From Sulfurimonas sp. HSL3-2 (GTDB lineage Bacteria; Campylobacterota; Campylobacteria; Campylobacterales; Sulfurimonadaceae), in contig NZ_CP147917.1 of NCBI RefSeq assembly GCF_039645965.1, positions 744,001-808,000 on the forward strand: a stretch of 64,000 nucleotides of DNA. The letters are read 5' to 3'. The position numbers and the translations under genes are program-made. The notes under the pieces were generated by a model. That model saw only the letters and a list, made by a program, of their open reading frames with translations. It was not told the origin of the DNA and searched no databases. How positions within the stretch are numbered: the first letter of the stretch is position 1; each line of letters begins with the position of its first letter. This document shows, piece after piece, positions 27,601 through 39,033 of this stretch.

Positions 27601-27747
27601 AAAGCACCGATGGCAATAGCAGTCATCGGAGGGTTACTAAGCTCGATGTTTTTGACACTTTTGGTTGTACCGGTAATATACAGACTTATTAATCCTCTTG
27701 ATAGATGGTTGAGAAAGTGGTATGAAAGTAAAAAGTTAGAGATTTAA
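24700..27747 (+). CDS. RND multidrug/solvent efflux pump (HAE1-like)
   Basis: Inner-membrane proton-driven pump of 1015 residues with 12 helices and two large periplasmic loops. Helix 4 has the proton-relay Asp pair (GIIIDDAIVVLENIY) and helix 10 the partner Lys (GMVGKNAVLLVDFAN), as in AcrB-type HAE1 pumps rather than CusA. The N-terminus reads MYKFAIKRPIATLMYVMTLVIFGYLSFKSMPAALFP. ATG 24700 is preferred to a TTG three bases earlier. Last gene of the TetR-TolC-adaptor-RND operon. Substrates cannot be told from sequence. Confidence 0.93.
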   Translation: MYKFAIKRPIATLMYVMTLVIFGYLSFKSMPAALFPNVDFPMVTVKTVYPGAESSTIESQVTDKIEEAVSSIGGVDNIVSTSSDGVSVVTVKFFLERNIDEATNDVRDKVSAVTLPTKAKTPLVSKLDIGSASVINVFLTAKKDNIKELMVFADEKVKPTLQKINGVGAINIIGYKDKEIRIYPNIEMLNKFGITVEELNNIVAEENVKIGGGKLISRTKEYVLKTKADALSVEELKNIVIKDNIKLKDIATVEDGLSDPKSYSSYNSQEGVMLEVQKISGTNTLDIIERVKDVVPQLQKMAGDDFGVQTLQDTAPFIIHSLEDVEFDLVYGAILAVIIVFGFLRNFTITAVSALSIPISIMGTIALMDYMGFDLNKMTLIGLTLSIGIIIDDAIVVLENIYKKMEAGMGKFEAALYGVKEMAFAILAISAMLLAVFIPVANMSGIVGKFFESFAMTVGFAVVISYTVAMSFMPSLSARVLHKGESRFYNITEPIFKLFERMYDKTLKFVLRFKLLTLVFVILVFVGSLSLFPKIGMDFIPKEDKAEFEIQLRANAGISLDEMIRESKKIEDQVRKNKDVLFTTLSVGYNSVQEKNKALIYVKLTPKDKRKLDQEQIIQNFRGELKPFSNKDMFITAAAIPNIKGAGVSVPYQIVLLSDSFEDLQKGTKNLTDYLKKKKGFVDVDTNLDDGKPQIDINIIRENASRLGITASQISQAISTAFSSDLEISYFEENGKQYNITLRFDDAHRVSIDDIKKIQLRAKNGQLVYLSGLVRFTNTSSQASIYHFDRQRQVSIYADLFGLDLGGAVNYTKEGIDKLLPPGVTYKFTGFADEMVKTGKAFGVAVGLSVILMFIILAVLYESLIQPIIIMMALPLSIIGVMLALFATGEHFSLFVMIGFMLLMGMVGKNAVLLVDFANTAIENGKNADEALLEAGEKRLRPILMTTIAMIFAMIPIAISTSLGSETKAPMAIAVIGGLLSSMFLTLLVVPVIYRLINPLDRWLRKWYESKKLEI

Positions 27748-27770
27748 ACAAAACTTAAAGCTAGTTTATG

Positions 27771-27783
27771 TATAATTCGCGAA
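27771..27783 (+). promoter_or_regulatory. Promoter -10 region of rplU-rpmA
   Basis: TATAAT followed by TCGCGAA, 36 bases before rplU. The discriminator resembles the CACGCAA found after TATAAT at atpF', yebC and atpB. No clear -35 box. Confidence 0.55.
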
Positions 27784-27818
27784 CTTTTTACATACTTATT
27801 AAGATTTAAGGAAGCGCT

Positions 27819-28127
27819 ATGTACGCAATCATCAAAAACGGTGGTAAACAATATAAAGTTCAAGAGGGTGATATCTTATTATTCGATAAGATGAGTCTTG
27901 AACCTAAAGACACTGTTGAAATTAAAGAAGTTCTTGCAGTAAATGCTGGTGAACTAAAACTAGGTACTCCATTTGTTGAGGGTGCTGTTGTAACTGCAGA
28001 AGTTATCAATGAAGGTCGTGCTAAAAAAGTTATTACTTTCAAAAAACGTCGTCGTAAAGACAGTAAAGTAAAACGTGGTTTCAGAAGAGACTTCACACGT
28101 GTACGCATCACTAAAATAGCTGCGTAA
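27819..28127 (+). CDS. rplU: 50S ribosomal protein L21
   Basis: A 102-residue L21 protein of the large ribosomal subunit, which binds 23S rRNA. It starts [18 protein letters not shown] and ends with the basic [23 protein letters not shown] stretch typical of L21. Length is standard. ATG 27819 follows an AAGGAAG ribosome site. Followed 24 bases later by rpmA, the universal partner. Confidence 0.98.
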   Translation: MYAIIKNGGKQYKVQEGDILLFDKMSLEPKDTVEIKEVLAVNAGELKLGTPFVEGAVVTAEVINEGRAKKVITFKKRRRKDSKVKRGFRRDFTRVRITKIAA

Positions 28128-28151
28128 TTAACTAAAAAGTAGGAGATAGAT

Positions 28152-28409
28152 ATGGCTCATAAGAAAGGTCAGGGTAGTACACAGAATAACCGTGATTCAG
28201 CTGGTCGTAGACTTGGCGTTAAAAAATACGGTGGTGAAACAGTTAGAGCAGGGAACATTATCGTTCGTCAAAGAGGAACAAAAGTTCATCCAGGTCTAAA
28301 CATTGGTATGGGTAAAGATCATACTTTATACGCACTTGTAGACGGTGTTGTGAAATTTGAGCGTAAAGACAAATCACGCAAACAAGTTTCAATCGTACCT
28401 GCTGCATAA
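28152..28409 (+). CDS. rpmA: 50S ribosomal protein L27
   Basis: An 85-residue L27 protein located near the peptidyl transferase centre. It starts [29 protein letters not shown] and contains the [18 protein letters not shown] core. The N-terminus is not extended, so it is not the cleaved Firmicutes type. Cotranscribed with rplU and followed by a hairpin terminator. Confidence 0.98.
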   Translation: MAHKKGQGSTQNNRDSAGRRLGVKKYGGETVRAGNIIVRQRGTKVHPGLNIGMGKDHTLYALVDGVVKFERKDKSRKQVSIVPAA

Positions 28410-28419
28410 TTTCATATCC

Positions 28420-28443
28420 TTAGGCTTCGGCCTAAAGATTTTT
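28420..28443 (+). terminator. Rho-independent terminator after rpmA
   Basis: TTAGGC-TTCG-GCCTAA hairpin (28420-28435) with a stable TTCG tetraloop, followed within 3 bases by a run of T. It separates ribosomal genes from obgE. Confidence 0.85.
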
Positions 28444-28477
28444 CTGACAAACTCTTTTTTTAATTCATTTTTTTAAC

Positions 28478-28483
28478 TATAAT
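28478..28483 (+). promoter_or_regulatory. Possible -10 box of the obgE operon
   Basis: TATAAT behind a T-rich stretch, 84 bases before obgE and downstream of the rpmA terminator. A TTACATGTAA copy lies between it and obgE, inside the likely leader. Confidence 0.45.
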
Positions 28484-28521
28484 TTCGTTTTAAATTTCAA
28501 TCTTTAACAGTTTATTTTCTC

Positions 28522-28531
28522 TTACATGTAA
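28522..28531. repeat. TTACATGTAA copy, obgE leader
   Basis: Exact intergenic copy within CTTACATGTAAG, 36 bases before the obgE ATG. Confidence 0.9.
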
Positions 28532-28567
28532 GTAGAATGAATTTTTAAATATTGCCCAAGGATTTTT

Positions 28568-29674
28568 ATGTTTATAGATAGTGTAGAACTTACCGTTTCT
28601 TCTGGTAAAGGTGGAGCAGGTTGTGCTTCATTTCGTCGTGAAAAGTTTGTTGTAAACGGCGGGCCAAATGGTGGTGACGGTGGAAAAGGCGGTGATGTCT
28701 GGTTTAAGTGTGATAACAACACGCATACACTATCTCATTTTCAAAAAAATATGCATATAAAAGCAGATAACGGTGTACCGGGCGCACCAAGAAACATGAC
28801 TGGAAAATCCGGAGAGAAGAAAGTAATCATCGTCCCTCCCGGAACTCAGATCATAGACAAAGAGAGCGGAAAGGTTCTTTTTGACCTGCTTGAAGACGGA
28901 CAGGAAGTGATGTTCCTAGAAGGCGGAAAAGGCGGACTTGGAAATACTCACTTTAAGTCATCAACAAATCAAAGACCGACTTATTGTCAGCCGGGTGAAG
29001 CGGGTGAAACTAGAAGTATTAAACTAGACCTGAAACTTATCGCCGATGTCGGTCTTGTAGGTTTCCCGAATGTCGGAAAATCAACACTGATCTCGACAGT
29101 CTCTAATGCCCGTCCTGAAATAGCTAACTATGAGTTTACGACTCTTACGCCAAAACTCGGACAGGTAAACATAGGTGACTATGAATCATTTGTAATGGCA
29201 GATATCCCGGGGATCATCGGCGGAGCAAGTGAAGGAAAAGGGCTTGGTATCCAGTTCCTTCGTCATATCGAGAGAACAAAAACACTTCTTTTTATGATAG
29301 ACCTTGCTTCATACAGAGATCTAAAAGAGCAGTTTGAGACTTTGAAAAATGAGGTCGAATCTTTTTCAGAGATACTCGGTAACAGTAAATACGCTATAGC
29401 TCTCACAAGAGTAGATATCGTTCCTCAAGAGGAGATAACTGAGCTTGTAAACGGTTTTCTAAAACTTTTAGGTCTAAAAGCGAATGAAAAAAGTGAGTTC
29501 GATTTTGATACGAATCTTCCGTATTTTATTCAAGATACGGCTGATGAGACATTAGGGTATGACAGAACAAAACCATACTTCGTAGCTCCTATCTCATCTG
29601 CGACAAATAAAAATATCGAAGCATTAAAATATGCCCTCTTTAATCTAGTCCATACGGATAGACAACAAAAATGA
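28568..29674 (+). CDS. obgE: GTPase Obg
   Basis: Essential ribosome-associated GTPase of 368 residues. The glycine-rich Obg fold fills about residues 1-155 ([28 protein letters not shown]), followed by the G domain with G1 [10 protein letters not shown]3 DIPGI and a G4 ALTRVD variant of NKxD. It acts in 50S assembly and growth control. ATG 28568 follows CAAGGA. Its stop overlaps proB by four bases (ATGA). Confidence 0.97.
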   Translation: MFIDSVELTVSSGKGGAGCASFRREKFVVNGGPNGGDGGKGGDVWFKCDNNTHTLSHFQKNMHIKADNGVPGAPRNMTGKSGEKKVIIVPPGTQIIDKESGKVLFDLLEDGQEVMFLEGGKGGLGNTHFKSSTNQRPTYCQPGEAGETRSIKLDLKLIADVGLVGFPNVGKSTLISTVSNARPEIANYEFTTLTPKLGQVNIGDYESFVMADIPGIIGGASEGKGLGIQFLRHIERTKTLLFMIDLASYRDLKEQFETLKNEVESFSEILGNSKYAIALTRVDIVPQEEITELVNGFLKLLGLKANEKSEFDFDTNLPYFIQDTADETLGYDRTKPYFVAPISSATNKNIEALKYALFNLVHTDRQQK

Positions 29675-30438
29675 AACGTGTAGTCATCAAAGTAGGAAGT
29701 GCTGTATTAACACAGGATTTGCAGATTGCTGAGAATAGACTACACAGTATTGTTAAACTCTTAGTTGACCTCAAAAAAAAATATGAGGTCGTCTTAGTCT
29801 CTTCAGGTGCAGTCTCTGCAGGCTATACACAGTTAAAACTCGATAAAAAAATATTGGAAAACAAACAGGCTCTTGCTGCTATAGGGCAGCCTCTTTTGAT
29901 GAAAAAGTACCGTCTTGCTTTTGCTGAACATAATGAGCTATGCGCGCAGATCCTGCTTACTGCGGGAAATCTTAGCACCCCTTCTCAAAACGAGAAGATC
30001 AAAAACACGATGAACGTTCTACTGCAAAACGGTGTCATACCTATTGTAAATGAAAATGATGCAACGGCTATCGAAGAACTCGTTGTCGGTGATAACGATC
30101 AGCTTTCAGCGTACGTCGCTTGTAATATTAATGCAGATATGCTTATAATACTTTCAGACATAGATGCATACTATGATAGTGATCCACATAAAAACAGTGA
30201 TGCGAAAGTAAGAAAAGTCGTAAACTTTATAGATGAGGCGGAACTGCAGCAAAATGCTTCTCCTAACAATGAGTTTGCAACAGGCGGTATAGTCACAAAG
30301 TTAAAAGCAGCATCTTATATGCTTACATGTGAACGTGAGATGTTTTTGGCGAGTGGATTTAATCTAGAAGATGTAAGAAGTTTTCTAATAGATGATAAAC
30401 ATTTAGGCGGAACACTCTTTACATGTAAGGAGATTTAA
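29671..30438 (+). CDS. proB: Glutamate 5-kinase, short form
   Basis: Amino acid kinase of 255 residues, first step of proline synthesis (glutamate to gamma-glutamyl phosphate). Motifs: KVGSAVLT at the N-terminus, [15 protein letters not shown] and [12 protein letters not shown], then [13 protein letters not shown]. The C-terminal PUA domain of the E. coli enzyme is absent, as is usual in Campylobacterota, which may alter proline feedback. Coupled to obgE by ATGA. A TTACATGTAA copy lies in its last codons and runs into the fmt ribosome site. Confidence 0.95.
   Translation: MKRVVIKVGSAVLTQDLQIAENRLHSIVKLLVDLKKKYEVVLVSSGAVSAGYTQLKLDKKILENKQALAAIGQPLLMKKYRLAFAEHNELCAQILLTAGNLSTPSQNEKIKNTMNVLLQNGVIPIVNENDATAIEELVVGDNDQLSAYVACNINADMLIILSDIDAYYDSDPHKNSDAKVRKVVNFIDEAELQQNASPNNEFATGGIVTKLKAASYMLTCEREMFLASGFNLEDVRSFLIDDKHLGGTLFTCKEI
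30419..30428. repeat. TTACATGTAA copy, end of proB
   Basis: Exact copy in the last codons of proB (TTT ACA TGT AAG, FTCK), directly adjoining the AAGGAG ribosome site of fmt. A near copy (TTACATGTGA) is at 30323-30332. Confidence 0.9.
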
Positions 30439-30440
30439 TT

Positions 30441-31349
30441 TTGAAAATTATCTTTATGGGTACACCGACGTATGCCCAGAAAATTTTAGAAGAGTTGATC
30501 AAAGCTAAAGAGATGGAGGTCGTAGCTGTTTATACACAGCCTGACAAACCTGTCGGACGAAAAAAGGTCATGACACCTCCTCCTGTCAAACTCACTGCAC
30601 AAGATGCCGGTATCCCGGTATATCAACCATCAAGACTTAGAGATAAAGAGGTCGTAGACGAGCTCCTTCAGATCAAATGCGACTATATAGTCGTTGCCGC
30701 TTACGGACAGATCTTGCCGCTTGAGATACTGCAGCATGCACCGTGCATAAACCTTCATGCATCCGTACTTCCAAAGTACCGCGGGGCAAGCCCGATCCAA
30801 GAAGCTATCTTAAACGGCGATACATATACCGGTGTGACGGCAATGAAGATGGATGTGGGATTAGACACCGGAGACATCATCAAAATATCCAAGATCGCAA
30901 TAGACGATGACGAGATGGTGGAGTCACTTTTTGAAAAGCTGACGCATGTCGCAGCGGACCTGACTTTAGACGTGTTAAGAAATTATGGCAGCTACAAGCA
31001 GGAAAAACAAGATGACAAAGAAGCGACGAACTGCTCAAAGATCACTAAAGCGGACGGTGAGATAGCATTTGAAGATGCCGTTATCTTATATAATAAATAC
31101 AGAGCTTTTACGCCGTGGCCCGGCATCTATTTAAAGAGCGGGTTAAAACTAAAAGAGATAAAACTGCACTCGGCATGTCATTCATACGGTCCGGGAAAGA
31201 TCTTATATATAAATGATGATCATATAGTAGTAGGATGCGAACTTGGAGCCATAAAGGTCTACAGAGTCCAGCCAGCATCAAAAAATGAGATGGATATCAT
31301 CTCTTATATCAATGGAAAGCGTTTAAAAGTTGAAGATTATCTATCTTGA
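30441..31349 (+). CDS. fmt: Methionyl-tRNA formyltransferase
   Basis: A 302-residue enzyme that formylates initiator Met-tRNA using 10-formyl-THF. N-terminal motif KIIFMGTPTYAQ, the formyltransferase signature NLHASVLPKYRGASPIQ with catalytic Asn and His, MDVGLDTGDI, and a C-terminal OB-like domain. The start is TTG 30441 behind an AAGGAG site; no ATG fits better. The last 20 bases overlap birA. Confidence 0.96.
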   Translation: MKIIFMGTPTYAQKILEELIKAKEMEVVAVYTQPDKPVGRKKVMTPPPVKLTAQDAGIPVYQPSRLRDKEVVDELLQIKCDYIVVAAYGQILPLEILQHAPCINLHASVLPKYRGASPIQEAILNGDTYTGVTAMKMDVGLDTGDIIKISKIAIDDDEMVESLFEKLTHVAADLTLDVLRNYGSYKQEKQDDKEATNCSKITKADGEIAFEDAVILYNKYRAFTPWPGIYLKSGLKLKEIKLHSACHSYGPGKILYINDDHIVVGCELGAIKVYRVQPASKNEMDIISYINGKRLKVEDYLS

Positions 31350-31965
31350 TGTAGTAGATTCGACACAAAAGTATTTAAAAGAGCGGTTAAAAAAGAAAGA
31401 ACTTGTATCTCCCGTAGCCGTTGTCGCACATACTCAGTATGCAGGACAAGGCAGCAGAGGTAATAGCTGGATAGGAGAGGAGGGGAACCTTTTCTTTTCA
31501 TTCAGCATCCCCATAAAAGATCTTCCCGATGATCTGAAACTGGAATCATCATCTATCTATTTTTCATATCTTTTAAAACAGGTTTTGGAAGATAACGGTT
31601 CAAAAGTCTGGTTAAAATGGCCGAATGATTTTTATATAGGTGACAATAAGATCGGCGGTACAATTACAAACATCGTCAAAGATGACTTGGTATGCGGTAT
31701 AGGATTGAATCTATCTTCCGCTCCCGAGGGATTTTCAAAGCTTGATGTTGAGATTTCTAAAGAAAATATTTTAAATTGTTATTTTAATTATTTGAAAAAA
31801 AATATCAGATGGAAGCATATTTTTAGTAAATATAAGTTAGAATTTGACAAAAGCAAAAACTATTTTGCTCACGGCGTGGATAAAAGAGTTTCTCTATTGA
31901 ATGCGATTTTGCAGGATGATGGTTCAATTATAAGCGATGGTCAAAGGATATTTAGTTTAAGATGA
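31330..31965 (+). CDS. birA: Biotin--[acetyl-CoA-carboxylase] ligase
   Basis: Biotin protein ligase of 211 residues, which attaches biotin to the carboxylase carrier protein. It contains STQKYLKERL, the biotinoyl-AMP loop GQGSRGNSW (variant of GRGRxGRxW), WLKWPNDFYIGDNKIGG and GIGLNL. No N-terminal DNA-binding domain is present, so it is a ligase only and not a repressor. Start TTG 31330 lies inside fmt; stop overlaps parA by ATGA. Confidence 0.92.
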   Translation: MKIIYLDVVDSTQKYLKERLKKKELVSPVAVVAHTQYAGQGSRGNSWIGEEGNLFFSFSIPIKDLPDDLKLESSSIYFSYLLKQVLEDNGSKVWLKWPNDFYIGDNKIGGTITNIVKDDLVCGIGLNLSSAPEGFSKLDVEISKENILNCYFNYLKKNIRWKHIFSKYKLEFDKSKNYFAHGVDKRVSLLNAILQDDGSIISDGQRIFSLR

Positions 31966-32744
31966 GTGAAGTAATTGTAATAGCTAATCAAAAAGGTGGA
32001 GTGGGTAAGACTACGACTGCTGTAAACCTTGCAGCATCACTGGCTGTAGCAGAAAAAAAAGTTCTTTTAATAGATGCCGATCCTCAAGCAAATGCAACGA
32101 CATCTCTTGGATTTCATAGAAATGATTATGAGTTCAATATCTATCATGTACTTATCGGTACAAAAAAACTAAAAGACATAATCCTGAAATCCACGCTTCC
32201 GACTCTGCACCTAGCTCCATCGAATATAGGTCTTGTCGGGATTGAAAAAGAGTACTATGAATCTGGAAACACTGAAGGAAGAGAGCTTGTACTCAAACGT
32301 GCGATCTCTTTAGTCATAAAAGATTATGACTATATCATTATCGATTCTCCTCCGGCACTTGGACCGATGACTATCAATGCACTTTCGGCTTCAAACTCTG
32401 TGATCATTCCTATACAGTGTGAGTTCTTTGCACTTGAAGGTCTTGCACAGCTTTTAAACACGGTCAGACTTATCCGTAAGACGATCAATCCGAAACTTTC
32501 TATTAAAGGTTTCCTTCCAACGATGTTCAGTTCTCAAAACAACCTTTCAAAACAGGTGTTCGCGGATTTAAGACAACATTTTCAAGGAAAGCTTTTTAAA
32601 GATCCTGAAAACGAATACATCGTGATCCCGAGAAACGTAAAACTTGCAGAGTCTCCATCTTTTGGAAAACCGGTAATCCTTTACGATGTAAAATCTAGCG
32701 GTTCTGAAGCATATCAAGACCTAGCACAAGCGATAATAGCATAA
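31962..32744 (+). CDS. parA: Chromosome partitioning ATPase ParA/Soj
   Basis: A 260-residue ParA-type ATPase with the deviant Walker A KGGVGKTT at residues 11-18, Walker A' LLIDADPQANAT and Walker B YIIIDSPPALG. With ParB it moves replication origins. The TAA is shared with the parB ATG (TAATG). Placement directly before the F1 ATPase operon is typical of Campylobacterota. Confidence 0.96.
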   Translation: MSEVIVIANQKGGVGKTTTAVNLAASLAVAEKKVLLIDADPQANATTSLGFHRNDYEFNIYHVLIGTKKLKDIILKSTLPTLHLAPSNIGLVGIEKEYYESGNTEGRELVLKRAISLVIKDYDYIIIDSPPALGPMTINALSASNSVIIPIQCEFFALEGLAQLLNTVRLIRKTINPKLSIKGFLPTMFSSQNNLSKQVFADLRQHFQGKLFKDPENEYIVIPRNVKLAESPSFGKPVILYDVKSSGSEAYQDLAQAIIA

Positions 32745-33586
32745 TGAAAAGCAAAGCAGCATTAGGTCGTGGACTAGGTGCTCTCTTAGGAGAGATGGAA
32801 AAAGTTTATGATAATGAGATACCAAGCACAGACTCGGTTTTAGAGATACCTCTTAAAAACATCCAGCCAAATCCATATCAGCCAAGAAAACATTTTAACG
32901 AAGAGTCTTTACTTGAACTTAGCGAGTCTATTAAACATGACGGGCTATTACAGCCGATCGTAGTTATCGAAGATATCGACGGCTACATCTTAGTATCAGG
33001 TGAGAGAAGACTTCGTGCTTCAAAATTGGCTAAACTCAAGACTATCCGTGCAATTTGTATGAAAGTCGATGACGAGAAGATGCGTCAGCTTGCACTTATT
33101 GAAAATATTCAGCGTGATGAGTTAAACGCTATCGAGTTAGCTACTGCATATGATGAGTTAATAAAAATACATAACATTACTCATGAAGATCTAGCGGTAA
33201 AGATTCACAAAAGCAGAACTAACATTACAAATACTATGCGTCTTCTGCAGCTTTCGAAAAAAACACAAAAAGCTTTGATCGAAAACAAGATATCTTCAGG
33301 TCATGCAAGAGCATTGATCGGACTGGATGAAAAAGATCAACAATTGGTCGTAGATTCTATCATCGGACAAAAATTGAGCGTTAGAGATGTAGAGAGTATG
33401 GTCAAGTCAATTAAAAACGATTTTGACAGACCGGCAGAAAAAAATGAAAAAGAGGAACTGGATTTTTCATTATTAAAAACAAAACTTGAAGATTTTGGAT
33501 TAAAAGTATCATTTAAGTCAAATAAAATGACTGTAGAATTTTCTGATCAAGACAAAATAGAGCAATTTCTTTCACAACTTTCATAA
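32744..33586 (+). CDS. parB: Chromosome partitioning protein ParB/Spo0J
   Basis: A 280-residue ParB family protein. It begins with GRGLGALLGEM, has the ParB/Srx CTPase domain (IPLKNIQPNPYQPRKHFNEE..., GERRLRASK as the GxRR motif, and ENIQRDELNAIE), a helix-turn-helix (LAVKIHKSRTNITNTMRLLQLS) and a C-terminal dimerisation segment. It loads at parS sites; no canonical parS sequence was seen in this window. Confidence 0.96.
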   Translation: MKSKAALGRGLGALLGEMEKVYDNEIPSTDSVLEIPLKNIQPNPYQPRKHFNEESLLELSESIKHDGLLQPIVVIEDIDGYILVSGERRLRASKLAKLKTIRAICMKVDDEKMRQLALIENIQRDELNAIELATAYDELIKIHNITHEDLAVKIHKSRTNITNTMRLLQLSKKTQKALIENKISSGHARALIGLDEKDQQLVVDSIIGQKLSVRDVESMVKSIKNDFDRPAEKNEKEELDFSLLKTKLEDFGLKVSFKSNKMTVEFSDQDKIEQFLSQLS

Positions 33587-33646
33587 AAAAATCAAATTTG
33601 TACAAAAAAAGAGCAATATTTAACTATTGTTTCAATTTATAAATAG

Positions 33647-33659
33647 TATAATCACGCAA
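33647..33659 (+). promoter_or_regulatory. Promoter element TATAATCACGCAA of the F1 ATPase operon
   Basis: TATAAT followed by CACGCAA, 15 bases before the atpF' ATG. The identical 13 bases occur before yebC (51511) and atpB (58106). The usual start site would fall at the last A residues, giving a short leader with AGGAGGTG. Confidence 0.75.
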
Positions 33660-33674
33660 CTTTTAGGAGGTGCT

Positions 33675-34097
33675 ATGTTAGATATAAGTCCGATACTACT
33701 TGGTGTAACGCTGGTTGTATTTCTTATCCTTATTGCCGTTCTAAACAGTTGGCTCTATAACCCATTGCTAGCTTATATGAATAAGCGTGATGCTGATATC
33801 AAAAAAGATCTGCAGCAAGTCGGGTCGAATGATGAAGAGGTTAGCGCATTAATCGCAAAAGCTGAGCAAATTGTTATGGATGCTAAATTGGAGGCGGCAG
33901 CTTTAAGAGAGAAGGTAATTGCAGATGCTAAGGAATTAGCGCAAAGCAAGTTAGAAGCAAAACGTGCTGAATTGGCAAGTGAATATGTTGAGTTTGAACA
34001 AAGTTTAGCTCAAGAGCGTGAAGAGTTAAATAGTGCCTTGTTGTCACAAGTCCCACTGTTTAAAGAAGCTATTAAAGCTAAATTTAGTCAACTGTAA
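33675..34097 (+). CDS. atpF': ATP synthase F0 subunit b'
   Basis: A 140-residue b'-type stator subunit: one N-terminal membrane helix (about 6-28) then a long charged coiled helix. ATG 33675 is chosen because AGGAGGTG lies just upstream; an in-frame TTG at 33627 would fall before the promoter -10 box. It pairs with the b subunit encoded next to form the heterodimeric peripheral stalk that joins F1 to the membrane. First gene of the atp operon. Confidence 0.92.
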   Translation: MLDISPILLGVTLVVFLILIAVLNSWLYNPLLAYMNKRDADIKKDLQQVGSNDEEVSALIAKAEQIVMDAKLEAAALREKVIADAKELAQSKLEAKRAELASEYVEFEQSLAQEREELNSALLSQVPLFKEAIKAKFSQL

Positions 34098-34105
34098 GGA
34101 TGTTC

Positions 34106-34621
34106 ATGAGTAGAATTGTATTATTAATGCTTATGGTATCAACTTATGCACTGGCATCTGAAGGGGGTGCAATGCACTCTACAGATATTTTGTGGCGTAC
34201 TATTAACTTTGTAGTTTTTGCCGGAATAATTTGGTATTTTGTTGCGGAACCAGCAAAAAACTACTTTTCTGGTAGAAGTAAATCAATTTCTGATGAGCTA
34301 CAAAAAGTTCAAGATAAGTTGAATGAATCAAAAGTAGCGAAAGAGAAAGCTTTACAAAAAGTTCAAGATTCTGAAAAATTAGCAAAAGAGATTTTAGAAG
34401 CTGCTAAAAAAGAGAATAAAGTTCTTAACGACAACATTATGAACCAATGTAATAACGAACTTGAGATCATAGGGAAGCAAAATGTTTCTATGATGGAGTT
34501 TGAAAAAAGAAAAATGGTAAGAGAAGTGGTTGACGCTACTTTGAATGAATTACTAATGGAAGATAATAGCAACCTTGATAAAAAAGCTATGGTTGATGTT
34601 ATCTTGAAAAAGGTTGCATAA
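34106..34621 (+). CDS. atpF: ATP synthase F0 subunit b
   Basis: A 171-residue b subunit with an unusual signal-like first segment (MSRIVLLMLMVSTYALA), then a membrane helix (TINFVVFAGIIWYFV) and a long helical stalk (KSISDELQKVQDKLNESKVAKEKALQKV). The same extra N-terminal segment is known in other Campylobacterota b subunits. ATG 34106 is preferred to 34100 because AAGGA then sits at a proper 5-base distance. TAA overlaps the atpH ATG by one base. Confidence 0.92.
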   Translation: MSRIVLLMLMVSTYALASEGGAMHSTDILWRTINFVVFAGIIWYFVAEPAKNYFSGRSKSISDELQKVQDKLNESKVAKEKALQKVQDSEKLAKEILEAAKKENKVLNDNIMNQCNNELEIIGKQNVSMMEFEKRKMVREVVDATLNELLMEDNSNLDKKAMVDVILKKVA

Positions 34622-35154
34622 TGGAAGAGTTAATAGCAAAACGTTACGTTAAAGCGTTAAAAGACATTTTTAAGGGTGATGAATTAGTCGCTATTAGTTC
34701 TGTTTTTGATGCATTGACTGATGAATTCAAAAATTTAAAATATTCTCAAATTATGGATAATCCAAACGTTGCAAAGAGTCAAAAACTTGACATTCTTTTA
34801 GATTCAGTAAAATCTGTTGAATCAAAAGAGTTGAATGGTTTTATGAGTTTGCTGGTTGAGCACAATCGTATCAATATAATTCCTGCATTAGCAAAAGTTA
34901 TAAAGAAAGAGATTGCAAAGATCAATAATTCTTATAGTGGAGTTGTGTACAGCAATAGCGATATTGATGCAGCTGCATTAAAAGAGTTAAGCTCGGGGAT
35001 TAGTAAAAAAATTGATTCAAATATCACTTTAGAGTTTGTTAAAAATGATTTTGATGGTATAAAGATGAAAGTTGAAGATCTTGGAATCGAAATCGATTTT
35101 TCAAAATCTAGAATAAATACTCAAATTATTGAGCATATTTTAAAAGCAATTTAA
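34621..35154 (+). CDS. atpH: ATP synthase F1 subunit delta
   Basis: A 177-residue OSCP/delta subunit that caps the alpha3-beta3 head and binds the stator. It begins MEELIAKRYVKALKDI (the usual delta start pattern) and ends with the ELSSGISKKIDSNITLEFVKNDFDGIKMKVEDLGIEIDFS region. Length is standard. Coupled to atpF through TAATG. Confidence 0.95.
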   Translation: MEELIAKRYVKALKDIFKGDELVAISSVFDALTDEFKNLKYSQIMDNPNVAKSQKLDILLDSVKSVESKELNGFMSLLVEHNRINIIPALAKVIKKEIAKINNSYSGVVYSNSDIDAAALKELSSGISKKIDSNITLEFVKNDFDGIKMKVEDLGIEIDFSKSRINTQIIEHILKAI

Positions 35155-35175
35155 TACGAAGAGAGGAGAATAGTA

Positions 35176-36693
35176 GTGGTAGCAAAAGTAAAAGCTGACG
35201 AAATTAGTTCTATTATTAAAGAACGTATCGAAAACTTTGAACTTAGTGTTGATATCAATGAAACAGGTAAGATAGTATCTTATGCTGATGGTGTTGCACA
35301 AGTTTATGGTTTAAACAATGTTATGGCTGGTGAAATGGTTGAATTCGAAGAGGGAACTCAAGGATTAGCTATGAATCTTGAAGAGAGTAGTGCAGGTATA
35401 GTTATACTTGGTAGCGGGAATGCATTAAAAGAGGGAATGAGCGTTAAACGTTTAGGAAAACTTTTAAGTGTACCTGTTGGTGATGCGTTACTTGGACGTG
35501 TTGTTAATGCACTTGGTGAGCCGATTGACGGTAAAGGTCCGATCGAAACAACTGAAACTCGTTTAGTTGAGGAAAAAGCACCTGGTATTATGGCTCGTAA
35601 ATCTGTTCATGAACCACTTGCAACTGGTATTAAAGCAATCGATGCTCTAGTTCCAATCGGTCGTGGTCAACGTGAGCTTATCATCGGTGACCGTCAAACT
35701 GGTAAAACTACAGTTGCATTAGATGCGATCATCAACCAAAAAGGTAACGGTGTTGTATGTATATATGTTGCTGTTGGTCAAAAACAATCAACAGTTGCTC
35801 AAGTTGTTCGTCGTCTAGAAGAACATGGTGCAATGGAATATACAATTATCGTTTCTGCTACAGCTGCTGAAGCTGCTGCATTACAATTCTTAGCTCCATA
35901 TACTGGTGTTACTATGGGAGAATACTTCCGTGATAACGCACGTCATGGTCTAATCGTATATGATGATTTAACTAAACATGCAGTTGCATACCGTGAAATG
36001 TCACTTATTCTTCGTCGCCCTCCAGGCCGTGAAGCTTACCCAGGGGATGTTTTCTATCTACACTCTCGTTTACTAGAGCGTGCAGCTAAGTTAAATGATG
36101 AAAAAGGTGCAGGTTCTTTAACTGCTCTTCCAATCATCGAAACTCAAGCTGGTGACGTTGCGGCATATATCCCGACAAACGTTATCTCTATTACAGATGG
36201 TCAGATCTTCCTAGAAACTGACTTATTCAACTCAGGAGTACGTCCGGCGATCAACGTTGGTCTTTCAGTTTCTCGTGTTGGTGGTGCTGCGCAAATCAAA
36301 GCTACTAAACAAGTTGCTGGTACACTACGTCTTGACCTTGCACAATACCGTGAACTTCAAGCGTTTGCACAATTCGCATCTGATCTTGACGAAGTTTCTC
36401 GTAAACAACTTGAGCGTGGACAAAGAATGGTCGAAGTTCTTAAACAACCTCCATATTCTCCATTGTCAGCTGAGAAACAAGCTCTTATTATCTTCGCAGG
36501 TAATGAAGGTTTCCTAGATGATATGGACGCATCAAATGTAGTTCGTTTTGAATCTGAGTTATATCCGTTTATCGAAGCTTCTTATCCTCAAATTTTTGAG
36601 AGCATCAGAAGTACATCTAAAATCGACGACGATACAAATGCGTTGATGAAGAAAGCACTAGAAGAGTTCAAAACTAGTTTTATAGTAGCGTAA
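35176..36693 (+). CDS. atpA: ATP synthase F1 subunit alpha
   Basis: A 505-residue non-catalytic nucleotide-binding subunit. Walker A GDRQTGKT near residue 171, [46 protein letters not shown] motif and [17 protein letters not shown], all classic for alpha. The start is GTG 35176 behind GAGAGGAG. Codon choice (GTT, CGT, GGT, CAA) is that of a highly expressed gene and differs from flanking accessory genes. Confidence 0.98.
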   Translation: MVAKVKADEISSIIKERIENFELSVDINETGKIVSYADGVAQVYGLNNVMAGEMVEFEEGTQGLAMNLEESSAGIVILGSGNALKEGMSVKRLGKLLSVPVGDALLGRVVNALGEPIDGKGPIETTETRLVEEKAPGIMARKSVHEPLATGIKAIDALVPIGRGQRELIIGDRQTGKTTVALDAIINQKGNGVVCIYVAVGQKQSTVAQVVRRLEEHGAMEYTIIVSATAAEAAALQFLAPYTGVTMGEYFRDNARHGLIVYDDLTKHAVAYREMSLILRRPPGREAYPGDVFYLHSRLLERAAKLNDEKGAGSLTALPIIETQAGDVAAYIPTNVISITDGQIFLETDLFNSGVRPAINVGLSVSRVGGAAQIKATKQVAGTLRLDLAQYRELQAFAQFASDLDEVSRKQLERGQRMVEVLKQPPYSPLSAEKQALIIFAGNEGFLDDMDASNVVRFESELYPFIEASYPQIFESIRSTSKIDDDTNALMKKALEEFKTSFIVA

Positions 36694-36705
36694 GGAAGTA
36701 TTTCT

Positions 36706-39008
<2,303 letters not shown>

Positions 39009-39033
39009 TCCACATAAACTCTAAAGGATTGTT

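Noticed and set aside
27129-27626. 165-codon minus-strand frame opposite the RND pump
   Set aside because: Hydrophobic mirror of transmembrane helices; no ribosome site.
31962-33660. parS site near parAB
   Set aside because: No TGTTTCACGTGAAACA-like sequence was found in or around the genes; TTACATGTAA is too frequent and too widely spread to be parS.
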